From assembly GCA_029974875.1 (NCBI GenBank), contig JARKQP010000513.1:1-6489 (forward strand): a stretch of DNA of 6,489 nt, read 5' to 3'. The translations under genes were made by a program, and so were the position numbers. A model generated the notes under the pieces. The model was not told the DNA's origin. It made no database searches and worked only from the letters and a program-made list of their open reading frames with translations. How positions within the stretch are numbered: the first letter of the stretch is position 1; the number at the start of each line of letters is the position of its first letter. The DNA is from Mobilitalea sp. Lineage in GTDB: Bacteria; Bacillota_A; Clostridia; Lachnospirales; Lachnospiraceae. Shown here piece by piece: positions 5,266 to 6,489 of the stretch.

Positions 5266-6489
5266 TTAAACCCGGAAAGTCATCTCCCCAAATTCCTTCT
5301 GTAAAGGAAGGTGTTCCGGTCTTGGCATTGAGATTCCCAGAGTTTCTTTCAGGACATCCTCAATGGTCTCCACCGACAGGATATTCAGCTGCTGCTTTAT
5401 CTCCTCCGGCACGTCCTTTAGATCCGCTATATTATCCTTCGGAATCAATACCTTTGTAATACCGGCCCGGGACGCTGCCAGCAGCTTCTCCTTCAGTCCG
5501 CCAATTGGTAACACAGCTCCCCGGAGGGTAATCTCTCCCGTCATTGCAAGCTTTGGCTCCACCTTAATTCCTGTCACTAAGGATGCAAGTGCCGTAAATA
5601 ACGCAATTCCTGCGGATGGTCCATCCTTCGGCACCGCTCCTGACGGAACATGGATATGCAGATCCCTTTCCTTAAAATTAATGGAATTGAGGGGCAACCG
5701 GGATTTTAATAAGCTTAGGGAAATCCTTGCAGATTCCTTCATCACATCCCCTAGTTTACCGGTCAAAATGACCTCACCGCCTCCTGCCATATCAGTTGCT
5801 TCTATGAACAGTATCTCTCCGCCGACCGGCGTCCAGGCCAATCCTGTAACTACACCCGGAGGATTATCCTGCTGCACCTGATCATGCCTGGATACCTTGC
5901 GTCCCAGGATATCCTCTAATTGCTCTTCTTTTACCTGGTATGGGATCTCCGCCTTCTTCGATACGATTTTCTCGGAGGCCACCCTGGCAATCCCGTCCAG
6001 TTGCTTCTTTAAGCCTCTGACACCTGCCTCCAGGGTGTATTCACTAATAATCTTCCTGATCACTTCCTCCGGAACCACCAGCTGCTCCTTCGTCAGTCCA
6101 TGCTCCTCAAGAGTCTTGGGAACCAAATGGTTCTTAGCGATATGGAACTTCTCTTCAGAGGTATAGCTGGAGATTTGTATTACTTCCATCCTGTCCAATA
6201 AGGGTTCTGCTATGCTTTCTGTTGAATTTGCAGTTGCAATAAAGAATACATCGGACAGATCATAGGGTAAATCCAGATAATGATCCGTAAATGTATTGTT
6301 CTGCTCCGGATCCAATACCTCCAGTAAGGCGCTTGCCGGATCTCCGCTATAGCCTCCGGTCATCAGCTTATCCACCTCATCCAGAACCATCACCGGATTG
6401 GTTGTACCGGCCTTTCGGATGCTTTGGAGGATTCTTCCTGACATTGCACCGACATAAGTCCTGCGGTGTCCGCGGATCTCTGATTCATC
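5266..6489 (-). CDS. lon: ATP-dependent Lon protease, C-terminal 407 residues (N-terminus off the right edge)
   Basis: Lon is a cytoplasmic AAA+ serine protease that unfolds and degrades damaged and regulatory proteins. The frame is open to the edge and begins [19 protein letters not shown], upstream of an internal ATG at 6444, so that ATG is not the start. Visible AAA+ parts, numbered from the edge, are Walker [10 protein letters not shown] (33-41), sensor 1 FIATANS (83-89), the arginine-finger region LLDRMEV (97-103) and sensor 2 GVRGLKKQL (156-164). The protease domain contains the catalytic Ser292 in KDGPSAGI and Lys335 in GGLKEK, 43 residues apart as in E. coli Ser679 and Lys722. The missing part is the substrate-binding N-domain and Walker A region, roughly half of a normal 770-820 residue protein. 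The C-terminus ends shortly after the last conserved helix ([12 protein letters not shown]), as is normal. A terminator follows, so lon is last in its unit. Heat-shock promoter elements, if any, are outside the window. Confidence 0.97.
   Translation of the reverse strand, partial: DESEIRGHRRTYVGAMSGRILQSIRKAGTTNPVMVLDEVDKLMTGGYSGDPASALLEVLDPEQNNTFTDHYLDLPYDLSDVFFIATANSTESIAEPLLDRMEVIQISSYTSEEKFHIAKNHLVPKTLEEHGLTKEQLVVPEEVIRKIISEYTLEAGVRGLKKQLDGIARVASEKIVSKKAEIPYQVKEEQLEDILGRKVSRHDQVQQDNPPGVVTGLAWTPVGGEILFIEATDMAGGGEVILTGKLGDVMKESARISLSLLKSRLPLNSINFKERDLHIHVPSGAVPKDGPSAGIALFTALASLVTGIKVEPKLAMTGEITLRGAVLPIGGLKEKLLAASRAGITKVLIPKDNIADLKDVPEEIKQQLNILSVETIEDVLKETLGISMPRPEHLPLQKEFGEMTFRV

Noticed and set aside
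5363..5881. 172-codon plus-strand frame opposite lon
   Set aside because: It is antisense to the conserved Lon protease domain; the reading is a shadow of lon codon structure with no start signal.

Overview
The window looks like chromosomal DNA from a low-to-mid GC Clostridia-type Firmicute, most likely Lachnospiraceae or a close relative. The evidence is strong AAGGAGG ribosome binding sites, the style of the Lon and AraC proteins, a cytoplasmic GH42 beta-galactosidase, and an AbiE-like winged-helix protein of a kind common in gut Firmicutes. This assignment is from recognition only, not a database search.

Layout, left to right. (1) 1-527, minus strand: the N-terminal sugar-sensing half of an AraC-family regulator, cut by the window edge just where its DNA-binding domain should begin. 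(2) 528-716: a divergent control region with a pair of 18-bp direct repeats, two outer copies of a related motif, a -10 box and a strong ribosome binding site. (3) 717-2732, plus strand: a complete GH42 beta-galactosidase whose stop codon runs into a perfect 21-bp terminator stem. Items 1-3 read as a classic regulator/enzyme pair for using galactosides. (4) 2779-2899: a short gap with nothing convincing. (5) 2900-3838, minus: a divergent nucleoside-hydrolase-fold protein. (6) 3890-4042, minus: the first 50 codons of an AbiEii-like nucleotidyltransferase, broken off at its catalytic motif. It overlaps (7) 4027-5004, minus: a complete AbiEi-like winged-helix protein. (8) 5017-5052: a near-perfect palindrome covering its likely promoter. 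(9) 5071-5109: a minus-strand terminator ending lon. (10) 5110-5265: no gene seen. (11) 5266-6489, minus: the C-terminal 407 residues of Lon protease, cut by the right edge.

The window therefore joins three unrelated units: a galactoside module, a housekeeping lon gene, and between them an AT-rich remnant of a type IV (AbiE-like) toxin-antitoxin or phage-defence locus that has kept the regulator and its operator but lost the toxin body. The nucleoside hydrolase gene lies directly downstream of this remnant on the same strand and may now depend on its promoter. I see no complete new system. The decayed AbiE locus and the repeat-rich divergent promoter are the two points most worth checking.
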